Positions 45,625 to 56,493 of a stretch of 64,000 nucleotides of DNA are shown piece after piece. The stretch covers positions 124,001-188,000 of the forward strand of contig NZ_PVRV01000020.1 in assembly GCF_003012345.1 (NCBI RefSeq). The letters are read 5' to 3'. Source of the DNA: Phytohalomonas tamaricis. GTDB lineage: Bacteria; Pseudomonadota; Gammaproteobacteria; Pseudomonadales; Halomonadaceae. The stretch's first letter is position 1; each line of letters begins with the position of its first letter. The translations under genes and the position numbers were made by a program. The notes under the pieces were generated by a model. The model did not search any database and was not told where the DNA came from. It worked only from the letters and a program-made list of their open reading frames with translations.

Positions 45625-46533
45625 ATGTCGATGACCTTAAATGTGGGTCTTGTTCAGCAGCCCGCCTGGCCGGACAAGGACAAGAGCCTCACCGAAAGTG
45701 AGCGCGGCATTCGCGCCCTTGCCGAGCGTGGCGCCGAGCTTGTATTGCTACAGGAATTGCACGCAACCCAATACTTCTGTCAGACCGAGGACACCGCTGT
45801 CTTCGACCTGGCCGAGCCACTCGATGGCCCAACAACGACGCGCCTGGCAACGCTTGCGCGTGAACTTAATCTTGTTATCGTCGGATCAATTTTTGAGCGT
45901 CGTGCACCGGGCCTTTATCACAACACGGCGGTGGTTCTTGACCGCGACAAGGGGCTAGTGGGCACCTATCGCAAGATGCACATCCCTGACGATCCCGGCT
46001 TTTATGAGAAGTTCTACTTCACGCCGGGGGACGCGGGCCAAGGTGCTGGGCGCGGCTTCGCGCCCATCGAGACCTCAGTGGGCAAACTTGGCGTTTTGGT
46101 CTGCTGGGATCAATGGTATCCAGAAGCAGCACGCTTGATGGCGCTGGCTGGGGCTGATGTGTTGCTATATCCCACCGCGATTGGCTGGGACCCCAGCGAT
46201 GATGACGCTGAAAAGTCTCGCCAAAAAGAGGCTTGGACATTGATTCAACGCTCGCATGCGGTAGCCAATGGCTTGCCTGTCATTGTTGCCAACCGCGTCG
46301 GTCATGAAGCTGACCCTAGCGGTACAAGTGAAGGTATCAGGTTCTGGGGTGGAAGCTTCATTGCCGGTCCCCAAGGCGAGCTCCTGGCTCATGGCGATAC
46401 GGAAACAGCCCATCTGCTGGTCAGCATAGATCGTTCACGCAGCGAATCCGTACGCCGCATATGGCCTTATCTGCGTGATCGTCGCATCGATGCTTACAGC
46501 GACCTGACCGAACGTTACCTCGATCGGCGCTAG
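45625..46533 (+). CDS. aguB: N-carbamoylputrescine amidase
   Basis: Hydrolyses N-carbamoylputrescine to putrescine, CO2 and ammonia, the step after AguA. 302 residues, nitrilase superfamily. The catalytic triad is visible as Glu44 (LLQELH), Lys117 (YRKMHIPD) and Cys160 (LVCWDQWYPE). AAGGAGAG precedes the ATG at 45625, 11 bases past the aguA stop, so the two genes form an operon that ends at a clear terminator. Confidence 0.96.
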   Translation: MSMTLNVGLVQQPAWPDKDKSLTESERGIRALAERGAELVLLQELHATQYFCQTEDTAVFDLAEPLDGPTTTRLATLARELNLVIVGSIFERRAPGLYHNTAVVLDRDKGLVGTYRKMHIPDDPGFYEKFYFTPGDAGQGAGRGFAPIETSVGKLGVLVCWDQWYPEAARLMALAGADVLLYPTAIGWDPSDDDAEKSRQKEAWTLIQRSHAVANGLPVIVANRVGHEADPSGTSEGIRFWGGSFIAGPQGELLAHGDTETAHLLVSIDRSRSESVRRIWPYLRDRRIDAYSDLTERYLDRR

Positions 46534-46565
46534 ACGCTTCAAAAAGATTAGGAATCAGCTTGGAT

Positions 46566-46601
46566 AACCGTTGCAGCCTGTCAGGGCTTGCAACGGTTTT
46601 T
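46566..46601 (+). terminator. Terminator of aguAB
   Basis: AACCGTTGCA (46566-46575) pairs with TGCAACGGTT (46589-46598), followed by a T-run (TTTTTG). About 32 bases after the aguB stop. Confidence 0.88.
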
Positions 46602-46666
46602 GTATATGCATACAGTATGGCTTATTGAGTTTTAAGGTAACGGTATAAAAATTGTAAGGAATCATA

Positions 46667-47545
46667 GTGGACCTTCAATACCAGCTATTAGCCAAGCTCG
46701 AACAAGCCTTTGATGAGTTGATAAGCGCCACGTTTGGGCTTGCTGATCACTTCGAAGCACACCCGACTGCAGCATGGGCACTTAGCAACGAGACTGCCGA
46801 TGCTGCCTGGCTACGTCGCGCCCTGACTGACTTCTGGTATCAGGATGGCCAGGATGGCCGTGCCACGCGCAACTATATCGGCCTGATCATGGCCGATGAG
46901 GCGCTGATGGATCACGTTGCAAGCGTCAACCGTCACAAGGACGCTTTTGCATTACTGCTTCGTGAAATTCGTAATACCACACCGACGCTGATTCCCGAGC
47001 TCAAGGCCACGCTCCCCTTTCGCCATCCTGTCCTGCATAACTATATGAAAGGTGAAGGCCTGGCGCGGCTGCATCTCAAACAGTGCTGGCGCCGCCTACC
47101 CGTGGCTGAGGCACCGGTCGCGCGTGTACGTATGGCCTGGTATTCGAGTGGGCGCTCGATTAAACGCATCAGTGTGGCCGAAATAGAGCAGCGTCTGGCG
47201 CGCCTCAACAATGAAGCGCCACATGTGCAGATCCAATGGCAGAAACTTGCAGGAATTCCCAGTGGAGAAATCCTTGCCCAAGTACAGGACCAAGCACCGG
47301 TCATGCGCGCTAACGTGTTCTACCGGGAACCGCTTGACGATGGGCGAACACGGCGCGCCATGAATGTACCGCTGCCTTTGTTCATACCATCACCTGATAA
47401 TCGTTTGCCACAGCACAATGAACCCGCCAGCGCACCACCGTTGGAGCGCACCCGGGCAAAACGAGGTGATGCAAAACTAGAAGAGGAGCCCTTTATCCCC
47501 AGCCTGCGGGTCTACCGCTACAGGATGCCGACTCAGAAATCTTGA
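46667..47545 (+). CDS. tus: DNA replication terminus site-binding protein (Tus family)
   Basis: 292 residues, near the 309 of E. coli Tus. The C-terminal half can be matched by eye to Tus: a VRMAWYSSGRSIKRIS segment (cf. LRFGWANKHIIKNL), IPSGEI-, -RANVFYREPLD, MNVPLPLFIP, and a final PSLRVYRYRM (cf. IPRLHLYV). Tus binds Ter sites and stops replication forks from one side. The start is GTG with AAGGAA upstream. Its end overlaps the convergent yrhK gene by 13 bases. The N-terminal half is more divergent, so the Ter sequence it reads may differ from the E. coli one. Confidence 0.8.
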   Translation: MDLQYQLLAKLEQAFDELISATFGLADHFEAHPTAAWALSNETADAAWLRRALTDFWYQDGQDGRATRNYIGLIMADEALMDHVASVNRHKDAFALLLREIRNTTPTLIPELKATLPFRHPVLHNYMKGEGLARLHLKQCWRRLPVAEAPVARVRMAWYSSGRSIKRISVAEIEQRLARLNNEAPHVQIQWQKLAGIPSGEILAQVQDQAPVMRANVFYREPLDDGRTRRAMNVPLPLFIPSPDNRLPQHNEPASAPPLERTRAKRGDAKLEEEPFIPSLRVYRYRMPTQKS

Positions 47546-47817
47546 GTACCGTTATCAGGTAGGCGCTTAAGCTGAATCAGTCGGGCCAGACGGATCACGG
47601 GACGAATCAGTAGTTGTACACTGCCGATCACGAATAACCAGATAGCCGCAGTTTCGGTCGATTTGAAGAAAAACAGGACACTCCCAATCGTGAACCACAG
47701 ACCAATAAGAATATCGTTGGCGATACTTAACGCTTCATAACGATTATGAATTTCGACTTCCTTATGCCCAAAAGTGAAAGCCAGTTCGCCGGTTTCATTT
47801 TTCCTTTCCTTGCGCAT
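47533..47817 (-). CDS. YrhK-family small membrane protein
   Basis: 94 residues with two hydrophobic helices (~38-55 and ~62-80) in a YrhK domain: the family pattern is an RYE-LSI-ND-LIGLWF-IGS block followed by W-F-IGS-QLLIRP-IRL. Function unknown. The ATG at 47817 has AGGAGG seven bases before; a longer frame to 47871 has no support. It lies 57 bases after sthA, separated by a hairpin. Confidence 0.85.
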   Translation of the reverse strand: MRKERKNETGELAFTFGHKEVEIHNRYEALSIANDILIGLWFTIGSVLFFFKSTETAAIWLFVIGSVQLLIRPVIRLARLIQLKRLPDNGTQDF

Positions 47818-47839
47818 CGTTCCTCCTGAGGTTGAATAA

Positions 47840-47865
47840 CGGCTAGCGCACAAGCACGCTAGCCG
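47840..47865 (-). terminator. Hairpin after sthA
   Basis: CGGCTAGCG (47840-47848) pairs with CGCTAGCCG (47857-47865) across an 8-base loop, just past the sthA stop. No strong T-run, so it may be a weak terminator or an mRNA 3'-end stabiliser. Confidence 0.5.
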
Positions 47866-47874
47866 GTGCAATAC

Positions 47875-49269
47875 TCAGAATAGACGATTCAAACCGTTAT
47901 AGGCGGCGATGCGATACGCTTCTGCCATGGTGGGATAATTGAAGGTCGTATTTACGAAGTAGCTCAGCGTATTCGCCCCATCAGGTTGATTCATGATGGC
48001 TTGGCCGATATGAATAATCTCGGACGCCTGATCACCAAAGCAGTGGATACCGAAGATCTCAAGCGTTTCCGGATGGAACAGAATCTTCAGCATACCGACC
48101 GTGTCGCCGGTGATCTGGGCGCGCGCGGTATCCTTGAAGAATGCCTGTCCTACTTCATAAGGTACTTTTTCCTGCGTCAGCTCTCGCTCGTTTTTGCCCA
48201 CCGAACTGATCTCAGGAATGGTATAGATCCCAGTGGGAATATCGCTGACCAGACGAAAATCATCGTTTTCCAAGAGATCAGATGAAGCAAAACGCCCCTG
48301 ATCGTAAGCGGCACTGGCCAGGCTTGGCCAACCGATCACATCACCGGCGGCGTAAATATGCGGAATTTCGGTGCGATAACGATCATCAACAGGCAACTGC
48401 CCACGCGAGTTGGCCTTCAAGCCGATATTTTCCAGCCCCAACTGATCAGTATTACCGGTACGACCGTTGGCCCACATGAAGGCATCGGCACGCAGTTTCT
48501 TGCCGGACTTCAGATAGAGCACAACGCCATGTTCATCACCTTCTACCTTTTCATACTCTTCATTGTGACGGACAAAGACACCGTTGTTGCGTAAGTGATA
48601 CGAGAGCGCATCGCTGATCTCATCATCCAGAAACGACAGCAGACGCTCACGCGTATCGATCAAGTCCACCTTGACCCCCAATCCTGAAAAGATCGAGGCA
48701 TATTCGGAACCAATCACGCCCGCGCCATAAATAATCATTGTGCGTGGCGTATGGGACAGTCCCAGAATGGTGTCGGAGCAATAGATACGTGGGTGTCTGA
48801 AATTGATATCCGCCGGCCGGTAGGGACGTGAGCCAGTGGCAACCACAAACTTCAAGGCGCACAGCTCCCTAGCGCCCTCATTGGTGTTACGTACTACAAC
48901 CGTATGCTCATCCTTGAAATGCGCCAGACCGAAAAAGACATCAATGCGATTACGCGCATAAAAGGTCGTACGCATTTCAACCTGCTCTTCGATCACTCGT
49001 TTGGATCTTTCAAGCACACGAGGAAAGGAAAACCAGCGCGGCTCGCCGATGTCACGAAATAACCGACTGGTATTGAACTGGATGATCTGCTTGACCGAGT
49101 GACGTAATGCCTTGGATGGTATGGTGCCTTTGTGCGTAGAGTTGCCGCCTACTGCTGGCTGCCCCTCTACAATAGCGACCCGCTTACCATGTTTGGCAGC
49201 ATTGATCGCTGCCGATTCCCCTGCAGGGCCAGCCCCGATAACGACCACATCATAGTTATAGACAGCCAT
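47875..49269 (-). CDS. sthA: Soluble pyridine nucleotide transhydrogenase
   Basis: Cytosolic FAD enzyme that balances NADPH and NADH. 464 residues, pyridine nucleotide-disulfide oxidoreductase fold. FAD motif [12 protein letters not shown] (~11-22), NAD motif [12 protein letters not shown] (~181-192), and C-terminal dimer domain with PTMAEAYR. The redox-disulfide position reads [18 protein letters not shown]: both cysteines of ordinary family members are replaced, including the one still kept in E. coli SthA. This fits transhydrogenase activity, which needs no disulfide. AAGGAGC lies upstream. Confidence 0.95.
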   Translation of the reverse strand: MAVYNYDVVVIGAGPAGESAAINAAKHGKRVAIVEGQPAVGGNSTHKGTIPSKALRHSVKQIIQFNTSRLFRDIGEPRWFSFPRVLERSKRVIEEQVEMRTTFYARNRIDVFFGLAHFKDEHTVVVRNTNEGARELCALKFVVATGSRPYRPADINFRHPRIYCSDTILGLSHTPRTMIIYGAGVIGSEYASIFSGLGVKVDLIDTRERLLSFLDDEISDALSYHLRNNGVFVRHNEEYEKVEGDEHGVVLYLKSGKKLRADAFMWANGRTGNTDQLGLENIGLKANSRGQLPVDDRYRTEIPHIYAAGDVIGWPSLASAAYDQGRFASSDLLENDDFRLVSDIPTGIYTIPEISSVGKNERELTQEKVPYEVGQAFFKDTARAQITGDTVGMLKILFHPETLEIFGIHCFGDQASEIIHIGQAIMNQPDGANTLSYFVNTTFNYPTMAEAYRIAAYNGLNRLF

Positions 49270-49292
49270 GAAACGTGTTAGCTCCTTTTCCT

Positions 49293-49541
49293 TCAGCCTT
49301 TTCGCTGCGAGGCATCATAGGCGAGATCTGAATGATGTTGCTCCCGCTTTTGCGCTCGCTTTTTCTGCTCACGCTCACACACATCATCTTTCCCGCCACA
49401 GATATCACAGCCCTGCTTCAAGCCAAGACGATTGAGGCCACCACAGGAGCCCGCAATCGGTTTACGCCCCATTAGTACGCCCACAGACATGGCCGTCACC
49501 AACAACAGCATAGCGACAAAAACTATTAACCATAACATCAT
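49293..49541 (-). CDS. nqrM: Na+-NQR maturation protein NqrM
   Basis: 82 residues: one N-terminal membrane helix (~4-22), then a cysteine-rich tail with a C-G-G-x9-C-D-I-C-G-G-like pattern ([19 protein letters not shown]), and a basic C-terminus. In Vibrio NqrM is needed to mature NQR, probably delivering iron to the NqrDE site. The ATG at 49541 follows AGGAGA. It lies between the apbE remnant and sthA. Confidence 0.92.
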   Translation of the reverse strand: MMLWLIVFVAMLLLVTAMSVGVLMGRKPIAGSCGGLNRLGLKQGCDICGGKDDVCEREQKKRAQKREQHHSDLAYDASQRKG

Positions 49542-49557
49542 AGTAATTCTCCTATAT

Positions 49558-50560
49558 CTACTTACGTAGATAAGATGCAAATGCAGAACTGTAATATGTA
49601 CTTAATTCGTTATGAGCTTGGACAACAAGAGAAGCCGCTATGTTTTCCTGTTCGGCCAATTCAAGTCCTTTTTCAGGCGTCAGTGCGCCAAAAGCCGCTG
49701 CAAAGGCCTCAGCCTGCAAGCCATTATCTGCAATAACAGCAGCGGCATGAATACGACTACCAGCCGTTGATCGGGCCTCCCACCCCAGCGATTGGTCATC
49801 ATTCGCTGTGTTCTGATGGTCAATAAATATTGCCGATGCATCCCGATCAGTCAGTTCAACAACAGGTAAGGGCTGATCACCAAACTGTCCAAGAATAGCT
49901 ATCATGATACGCCAAGGCTGATCATCGCTCTTACGGCCATGCGTACGGATGATGCCTCCTAACTCAACAAGATAATCTGTGACGTTTTCGGTGACTAGAT
50001 AGTCAGCAATCCGGTCTACCGCATATCCATTGATAATGGCGGTAAGGTCAACGTGTACCGGACGATACTTGATCAATGCGGTCCCGATAAGTTGCACACC
50101 ATGATAAACGTCCTTGCCGGAAGCTGCAGCTATAACGCTATCACTCTTACCACTACGCGTCATGGCAACTTCTTCAACCAGAGCGTTTTTGGAAGAACTG
50201 CTTACAGTGAAAGCGCCATTGGTCAATAGCGTCATGGTCAATGCATATGCATCACCTGGGCCATAGGCGCTGAAAGCAGCAAAACTCACCGCTCGCCGTG
50301 TCGTTGATCAGGGCAAGCTCCGAGCCGCCGGGATAATTAGGCGCTATCAATGCCTCAATATCGGCAAGGGTAGTATTGATCCCTTCCTGAAGCGACTGTA
50401 ACCGTGCCTCATCATAGCTGCCCACTATTTTGATGCTATAGCCTGTCGTTAAAAACGTACCAGACAATACATAGGTATGCGAACCCGTACATCCAGTAAC
50501 AAACAGGGCCAGTCCCAAAAGGACCAGCCCTGTTGTTACTCTGATACAGCTTCGCGTCAT
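49558..50560 (-). pseudogene. apbE: Degenerate, frameshifted apbE (FAD:protein FMN transferase)
   Basis: Two frames together resemble one ApbE lipoprotein. Part one (50560 to about 50270) has a lipoprotein signal with Cys (FVTGC) and the TTGYSIKIV and GGSELALIN segments. Part two (about 50270 to 49558) runs through LTAIINGYAVDRIADYLV and PEKGLELAEQ. The shift lies near a TTTT tract; removing one T would rejoin the frames. More than the frame is damaged: the D-T-G-L-WGFG block, the Lys of AKGY (here ING) and the HIIDP-TG motif are absent or unrecognisable. The gene therefore looks decayed and not just missequenced. It lies between nqrF and nqrM, where a functional apbE would serve NqrB and NqrC. 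Confidence 0.8.
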
Positions 50561-51789
50561 CCGCCAAAATCGTCTAATAGAATATTTTCCGGCTCGACAC
50601 CAAGATCAGTCAGCATCTTGATCACGGAAGCATTCATCATGGGAGGCCCACACATATAATATTCACAGTCCTCAGGAGCCGGGTGGTCCTTCAGATAACG
50701 CTCATAAAGAACGTTGTGGATGAACCCTGTCGGCCCTTCCCAATTATCCTCAGGCTGCGGATCGGACAATGCCAGATGCCATTCAAAATTCTCGTTTTCT
50801 TCGGCGAGTTTATCGTATTCATCATTGTAGAAAGACTCACGCACCGAGCGGGCCCCATACCAGAACGAAATCTTACGATCACTTTTCAAGCGCTTAAGCT
50901 GATCGAAGATATGGCTGCGCATGGGTGCCATCCCTGCACCGCCACCAATGAAGATCATTTCGGCATCGGTATTTTTAGCAAAAAACTCACCAAACGGTCC
51001 GTATACCGTAACCTTATCGCCTTCCTTCAAACTAAATACCCAAGACGACATTAGCCCTGGCGGATGGCTGCTATTGGGCGGCGGCGTTGCCACACGGATG
51101 TTGAACTTAAGGATGCCTTTCTCTTCAGGATAGTTGGCCATCGAGTAGGCACGAATAACCGGCTCACTGGTCTTTCCTTCAAGATTGAACAGGCTGAACT
51201 TTTCCCAGTCACCGCGATATTCTTCGGGAATATCGAAATCCTTGAACTTGACATCGTAGGGCGGCGCTTCGAGCTGCATATAGCCACCGGCACGGAAGGC
51301 CACATTCTCGCCCTCCGGCAAACGTAACGTCAGTTCCTTGATAAAGGTGGCAACATTGGGATTGGACACCACGGTACATTCCCATTTCTTGACGCCAAAG
51401 ACCTCTTCCGGCACCTGGATTTTCATATCCTGCTTAACAGGCACCTGACAGGATAGCCGCCAGCCCTCCTTCTTCTCACGCATGGTGAAATGGCTTTCTT
51501 CGGTAGGCAATATTGACCCACCCCCCTCACTCACACGGCACTTACACTGCGCACAGGAACCGCCGCCGCCGCACGCAGAGGAAAGAAATATTCCATTGGC
51601 GGCCAAGGTCTGCAGTAATTTGCCACCAGCCTGCGTCGTCACTTTGCTCGCCGGATCATCATTGATCTCGATGGTTACGTCGCCGCTGCTGACCAACCGG
51701 CTGCGCGCGGCCAGAATCACGATGACCAATCCCACTACGATCGCAGTGAACATGACGACGCCGATCAGTATGACGGATGTATCGACCAT
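50557..51789 (-). CDS. nqrF: Na+-translocating NADH:quinone reductase subunit F
   Basis: NADH-oxidising subunit. 410 residues: an N-terminal membrane helix (~6-28), a 2Fe-2S ferredoxin domain with C73, C79, C82 and C114 ([12 protein letters not shown]), an FAD domain with RAYSMANYP, and an NADH domain with [13 protein letters not shown]. The C-terminal DDFGG is conserved in the family. It is the last gene of nqrABCDEF. Confidence 0.98.
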   Translation of the reverse strand: MVDTSVILIGVVMFTAIVVGLVIVILAARSRLVSSGDVTIEINDDPASKVTTQAGGKLLQTLAANGIFLSSACGGGGSCAQCKCRVSEGGGSILPTEESHFTMREKKEGWRLSCQVPVKQDMKIQVPEEVFGVKKWECTVVSNPNVATFIKELTLRLPEGENVAFRAGGYMQLEAPPYDVKFKDFDIPEEYRGDWEKFSLFNLEGKTSEPVIRAYSMANYPEEKGILKFNIRVATPPPNSSHPPGLMSSWVFSLKEGDKVTVYGPFGEFFAKNTDAEMIFIGGGAGMAPMRSHIFDQLKRLKSDRKISFWYGARSVRESFYNDEYDKLAEENENFEWHLALSDPQPEDNWEGPTGFIHNVLYERYLKDHPAPEDCEYYMCGPPMMNASVIKMLTDLGVEPENILLDDFGG

Positions 51790-51840
51790 GTCATTTCCCT
51801 ATATTCTTTACTTATCGACTACTAAGAATCTGGCTTGTTT

Positions 51841-52461
51841 TTAGAGCTGAACGCCGGAAAAAGACATAAAGCCCAACGACATCAGACCTACGGTTAAGAA
51901 AGTAATGCCCAAGCCCTGCAGTCCCGCCGGAACATCACTGTATTTGAGCCGCTCACGGATACCCGCCAACGCGGTAATGGCCAATGCCCAGCCTATACCC
52001 GCACCTGCACCGTAAATAACCGACTCACCAAAGGCATAGTCGCGCTGCACCATGAACAAGGACGCACCCATGATGGCGCAGTTCACTGTAATCAGCGGCA
52101 GATAAACACCTAGTGCGTTGTAAAGCGCCGGCACGAACTTATCGAGGACCATTTCCAGAATCTGGACAATCGCCGCGATAACGCCGATGTAACTCAACAA
52201 GCCCAAAAACGTGAGATCGATATTTTCAGCGCCTTCGATGCCCGTCCATGTCAAGGCACCGCCCTTGAGCAGATAGTTCAGGATAAGATTGTTGACCGGT
52301 ACCGTTATGGTCAACACAACCACTACGGCAACCCCAAGGCCAATCGCAGACTGCACTTTCTTGGATACCGCCAGAAACGTGCACATGCCCAGGAAGAAGG
52401 CCAGTGCCATGTTCTCCACGAACACGGCCTTGATGAACAGACTCAGATAGAGTTCGAACAT
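51841..52461 (-). CDS. nqrE: Na+-translocating NADH:quinone reductase subunit E
   Basis: Inner-membrane subunit with six helices, 206 residues. Conserved cysteines C27 ([12 protein letters not shown]) and C126 (TVNCAIMG), with those of NqrD, hold the iron centre in the membrane. It starts one base beyond the nqrD stop region, so translation is coupled. Confidence 0.97.
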   Translation of the reverse strand: MFELYLSLFIKAVFVENMALAFFLGMCTFLAVSKKVQSAIGLGVAVVVVLTITVPVNNLILNYLLKGGALTWTGIEGAENIDLTFLGLLSYIGVIAAIVQILEMVLDKFVPALYNALGVYLPLITVNCAIMGASLFMVQRDYAFGESVIYGAGAGIGWALAITALAGIRERLKYSDVPAGLQGLGITFLTVGLMSLGFMSFSGVQL

Positions 52462-53130
52462 TTACACGGCCTCCTGCGCTTTGGTATTGGCAGTAATCTT
52501 GTATTCGGCTTTCTCTACCTGTTCGGGGCTAATGCTGCGCATGGCCCAGATCAGCAAACCGATGACAAAAAATGCCGAAGGCGGCAGTAGCATCAACCCG
52601 TTAGTCATGTACCAACCGCCATCTTTGATCGAAGCAAATACCGTATAGCCAAAAATGGAGCCTGAACCGAACAGTTCACGAACAAAACCAACAACTAACA
52701 GAATGAGGCTATAGCCTAGCCCGTTACCAACGCCATCAAGAAAGCTCAAGCCCGGCCCATTTTGCATGGCATAAGCTTCGGCACGCCCCATGACGATGCA
52801 ATTGGTAATGATCAAGCCGACGAAAACTGACAGCTGCTTCGACAGGTCATACGCATAGGCGCGTAATAACTGATCGACCACGATAACCAGCGAGGCAATG
52901 ATCGTCATCTGCACGATAATGCGGATCGATGACGGGATATGCTGACGAATCAGCGAGACGAAAAAGCTCGAAAACGCTGTTACCGCAATAACTGCAAGCC
53001 CCATTACCAGCGAGGTTTGCATGGAATTGGTCACAGCCAACGCTGAACAGATCCCCAGGATCTGCAGCGTAATCGGGTTGTTTCTGAAAACGGGCGTCGT
53101 CAGAAGCCCAGTAGGCGTATCGGCTGCCAT
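52462..53130 (-). CDS. nqrD: Na+-translocating NADH:quinone reductase subunit D
   Basis: Six-helix membrane subunit, 222 residues, inverted-topology relative of NqrE. Cysteines C28 ([11 protein letters not shown]) and C111 (IITNCIVMG) are the expected iron ligands. The acidic/basic C-terminal tail is cytoplasmic or periplasmic and variable. It lies immediately downstream of nqrC. Confidence 0.97.
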   Translation of the reverse strand: MAADTPTGLLTTPVFRNNPITLQILGICSALAVTNSMQTSLVMGLAVIAVTAFSSFFVSLIRQHIPSSIRIIVQMTIIASLVIVVDQLLRAYAYDLSKQLSVFVGLIITNCIVMGRAEAYAMQNGPGLSFLDGVGNGLGYSLILLVVGFVRELFGSGSIFGYTVFASIKDGGWYMTNGLMLLPPSAFFVIGLLIWAMRSISPEQVEKAEYKITANTKAQEAV

Positions 53131-53132
53131 GA

Positions 53133-53912
53133 TTATGCTCCTCCAGTCGTATCGCGAAAGCGTGACAGGTACTGAGCAAAGCCTTGCTCACCCATCCAGA
53201 ACTGCAGCAGGTTGGTCACGCCGCGGCTAGTTAATGTCGCGCCAGAAAGCGCATCGACTTTATGTTCGGCATCGGGGGTACCGCTATCTACACCACCCTT
53301 GACCAGGCGAATAGTAGGCTCGGTACTGTCTTGCGGATAGATTTTCTTACCTTTCCACAGTGCCTTCCAGGAGGGATTATCAACTTCCCCACCAAGACCA
53401 GGCGTTTCCCCTTGATCATAAAAGGATAACCCGAGCACGGTATTACCGTCGCCTTCAAGCGCCAGATAGCCAAGCATTAACGACCACAGCCCTTGGCCAC
53501 GTACAGGCAAAATGATCTCATCAGGATTTTGCTCATCGCCTACAAGATAAACGACCGCATAATTTTCACGTCGGCCGATACCGGCAATATCATTACCTCC
53601 CAGCGAACGAGACTGCGCGGGGTCGGCAGCGGCAGCCGTCTGACTGTAAGTAGCAGGATCGATGTTCTCTTCATACTCGCCAGTATCCAGATTCACCACC
53701 TTCGGTGTGATCTGGGAAAACTGCTGTTGAACATCGCCCCCTGACTCGAGCAGACCAGCGACTTGCAAAATATTGGTTTTGCGGTCGAGTTCCTGATTCT
53801 GATGCTGGATCGGGCGCAGCATGACCGCTGCACTCGACACCACTACCGAACAAACCACACATAGCGAAAGAGCGACAATAAGCGTTTTCTTGACCGAGTT
53901 ATTGTTGGCCAT
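53133..53912 (-). CDS. nqrC: Na+-translocating NADH:quinone reductase subunit C
   Basis: Periplasmic flavin subunit with one N-terminal membrane helix (~10-30). 259 residues. The flavinylation motif DALSGATLT places covalent FMN on Thr226; ApbE normally attaches it. The start overlaps the nqrB stop by 1 base. The motif is intact although the local apbE is broken. Confidence 0.97.
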   Translation of the reverse strand: MANNNSVKKTLIVALSLCVVCSVVVSSAAVMLRPIQHQNQELDRKTNILQVAGLLESGGDVQQQFSQITPKVVNLDTGEYEENIDPATYSQTAAAADPAQSRSLGGNDIAGIGRRENYAVVYLVGDEQNPDEIILPVRGQGLWSLMLGYLALEGDGNTVLGLSFYDQGETPGLGGEVDNPSWKALWKGKKIYPQDSTEPTIRLVKGGVDSGTPDAEHKVDALSGATLTSRGVTNLLQFWMGEQGFAQYLSRFRDTTGGA

Positions 53913-55141
53913 TACGCGGTCTCCTCAGTAACAGGGGGCTGCGCCAAGCGTTTCTGGCGACGCTTGATATTGGCCTGAATCACGAAATGGTCGATCAATG
54001 GGGCGAACAGGTTGGAAAACAGGATTGCCAGCATGATGCCTTCCGGAAATGCCGGGTTGGCGACGCGAATCAGGATCGTCATCAAACCGATCAGCGCCCC
54101 GAAAATGAATTTACCTGTATTGGTCATGGATGCCGATACGGGATCGGTAGCCATAAAGACCATACCGAAGGCAAAACCACCCACTACAAAATGCCAATAC
54201 CAAGGCATGGCAAACATCGGGTTCGTTGCTGAGCCTGCCCAGTTGAACAAGTAGGACGTAGCAACCATGCCAACAAACACACCCAACACGATGCGCCAGG
54301 ATGCCACACGTGTAAACAGCAATACTGCAAGACCTATCAGAATCATCAGTGTCGACGTTTCACCCACCGACCCCGGGATGAAGCCGAAGAAGGCGTCACT
54401 CCACGACATCTGTTGATGAAGCTGGTCCATTCCGCCTTGCTGCGCGGTTGATAATGCGGTCGCACCGGTATAACCATCTGCAGCGACCCATACAGCGTCA
54501 CCGGAAATCTGAGCAGGATATGCAAAATACAGAAACGCCCTTCCTGTCAGCGCTGGGTTAAGGAAGTTCTTGCCGGTTCCGCCGAAAACCTCTTTACCGA
54601 TCACAACGCCGAAGGTGATCCCGAGCGCTACCTGCCAGAGCGGAATAGTCGGAGGCAAAATCAACGCAAACAGTACGGAGGTAACAAAGAAGCCTTCATT
54701 GACCTCATGACCGCGCTTGATTGCAAACAGCACCTCCCAAAACCCACCGATCACAAAGGTCACCAGATAGATAGGCAGGAAACAGGCCGCACCCAGGGCA
54801 AAGTTGGCCCAGATGCTATTGGGATCATGACTGCCGGCCAGTGCCATGACGAGCGTTTCGCGCCAGCCTTCAATGGCACCGTAGCCTTGGGCAATCGCAA
54901 CATTGGCCTGCAGGCCGGCGTTATACATACCAAAAAACATCGCCGGAAAGGTACACAGCCATACCGTAATCATGATGCGCTTCAGATCAATACCGTCACG
55001 CACATGCGCCGTGGTTCTGGTCACACTGGCCGGAGAATAAAAAATTGTATCAACAGCCTCGTAGAGCGCGTAGTAACGCTCATACTTACCGCCCTTGTGA
55101 AAACTCGGCTCGATCTTGTCGAGAAACTGGCGAATCCCCAT
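53912..55141 (-). CDS. nqrB: Na+-translocating NADH:quinone reductase subunit B
   Basis: Main membrane subunit (about ten helices), carrying covalent FMN, riboflavin and part of the Na+ and quinone path. 409 residues. The flavinylation motif DGYTGAT gives Thr228 as FMN acceptor. [19 protein letters not shown] is the conserved block ahead. Two bases separate it from nqrA. Confidence 0.98.
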   Translation of the reverse strand: MGIRQFLDKIEPSFHKGGKYERYYALYEAVDTIFYSPASVTRTTAHVRDGIDLKRIMITVWLCTFPAMFFGMYNAGLQANVAIAQGYGAIEGWRETLVMALAGSHDPNSIWANFALGAACFLPIYLVTFVIGGFWEVLFAIKRGHEVNEGFFVTSVLFALILPPTIPLWQVALGITFGVVIGKEVFGGTGKNFLNPALTGRAFLYFAYPAQISGDAVWVAADGYTGATALSTAQQGGMDQLHQQMSWSDAFFGFIPGSVGETSTLMILIGLAVLLFTRVASWRIVLGVFVGMVATSYLFNWAGSATNPMFAMPWYWHFVVGGFAFGMVFMATDPVSASMTNTGKFIFGALIGLMTILIRVANPAFPEGIMLAILFSNLFAPLIDHFVIQANIKRRQKRLAQPPVTEETA

Positions 55142-55143
55142 CG

Positions 55144-56493
55144 TTAAGCCTCTTTCTCAATCGTATTGAGGTTGTCGCGCAGGATAGGACCGTATTCATA
55201 CTTGCCTGGGCACACGTAGGTACACAAGGCGAGATCCTCTTCATCCAGCTCCAGACAGCCAAGCTGCATGGCGACTTCAATATCGCCAACAATCAGGGCG
55301 CGCAACAGGTGCGTGGGCAGGATATCCAGCGGCATTACTCGTTCATAGGAGCCTACAGGCACCATGGCGCGCTCAGAACCGTTGGTATTGGTATTCGGCT
55401 TGTATTGATTCAACCCGAACATATGAGACATATAAATGCCCAGAATGGAATGCCGTTTACGTCCGGGTGATAGCCACCCTAGAGCGGCACGCTTGTCGCC
55501 CTCTTCAATGAGGCTTATCTGATTATGATAGCGCCCCAAATAAGCCACTGATCCCGTAGCGGTCTGGCCACCGAATACGGAGCCTGAAATGACGCGGGTA
55601 TCTTCGGGCAACTCGACCTCATTGGCCAGCAACTCATCAAGAGCGGCGCCCAGTCTCGTACGCACCAGACGAGGATTCTTGGCCCGAGGCCCACCGATGG
55701 CAATGATCCGTGAAACATCCAGCCGACCTTCGGCAAAAAGCGTCCCGATCGCAATCACATCCTGATAGCCAATCGTCCAAACCTGACGACTCAGACCGAC
55801 AGGTGAAAGAAAATGAATGTGCGTACCGGCAAGACCCGCAGGGTGTGGCCCTTTAAAATGTTCGAACTGAACACCCTTGATATCATCTCCTGGAATGCCG
55901 ATCTCAGGTGCCTGACAAACGAATACTCGCCCTGCCGTCAGACGTGTCAAAACCCTCAAACCATGAGCAAAAGCTTCAGGCGATTCCTTGATGATAACCG
56001 CTGGATCAGCAGCGAGAGGATGCGTATCGATAGCGGTAACAAAGATGTTGGCAGGATGTGCATCCAGCGCAGGAACGCGTGAAAAGGGACGTGTCCGAAA
56101 AGCAGTCCACAGTCCACTGCCATTAAGCTGATCGACGACCGTCTGACGCTCTAACCCTTCCAGAGCATCGCGCTGATAGACAGGAAACGATTCCACTGCA
56201 GCGGAATCGTCAACGCGAATAACCACAGAGAGCAAACGACGCTTTTCGCCCCGATTGATGGCTACCACTTCACCTGCCGCCGGTGCTGTGTAACGCACAC
56301 CTTCGGTTTTCTTATCCGTGAAGAGCGTTTGGCCAAGCGTCACCTTGTCTCCCTCGCGCACTTCCATCGTCGGCTTCATCCCGGTGTAATCCGAGCCCAG
56401 GACAGCCACGTGACGCACGGCGCCAGCATCTTCGATGCGCTGCGCAGGCGCCCCAGCGATGGGGAGATCCAGGCCTCGTTTGACTTCGATCAT
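55144..56493 (-). CDS. nqrA: Na+-translocating NADH:quinone reductase subunit A
   Basis: Cytoplasmic subunit of the Na+ pump involved in quinone binding. 449 residues, starting [16 protein letters not shown] as in the family. The ORF extends to a TTG at 56505, but the ATG at 56493 with GGGCGAG ahead is preferred. First gene of the operon; a candidate promoter lies ~170 bases upstream. Confidence 0.97.
   Translation of the reverse strand: MIEVKRGLDLPIAGAPAQRIEDAGAVRHVAVLGSDYTGMKPTMEVREGDKVTLGQTLFTDKKTEGVRYTAPAAGEVVAINRGEKRRLLSVVIRVDDSAAVESFPVYQRDALEGLERQTVVDQLNGSGLWTAFRTRPFSRVPALDAHPANIFVTAIDTHPLAADPAVIIKESPEAFAHGLRVLTRLTAGRVFVCQAPEIGIPGDDIKGVQFEHFKGPHPAGLAGTHIHFLSPVGLSRQVWTIGYQDVIAIGTLFAEGRLDVSRIIAIGGPRAKNPRLVRTRLGAALDELLANEVELPEDTRVISGSVFGGQTATGSVAYLGRYHNQISLIEEGDKRAALGWLSPGRKRHSILGIYMSHMFGLNQYKPNTNTNGSERAMVPVGSYERVMPLDILPTHLLRALIVGDIEVAMQLGCLELDEEDLALCTYVCPGKYEYGPILRDNLNTIEKEA

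Noticed and set aside
50252-50289. Programmed frameshift joining the two apbE frames
   Set aside because: There is only a short T tract and no clear stimulatory structure, and the second frame has lost essential motifs; decay is the simpler reading.
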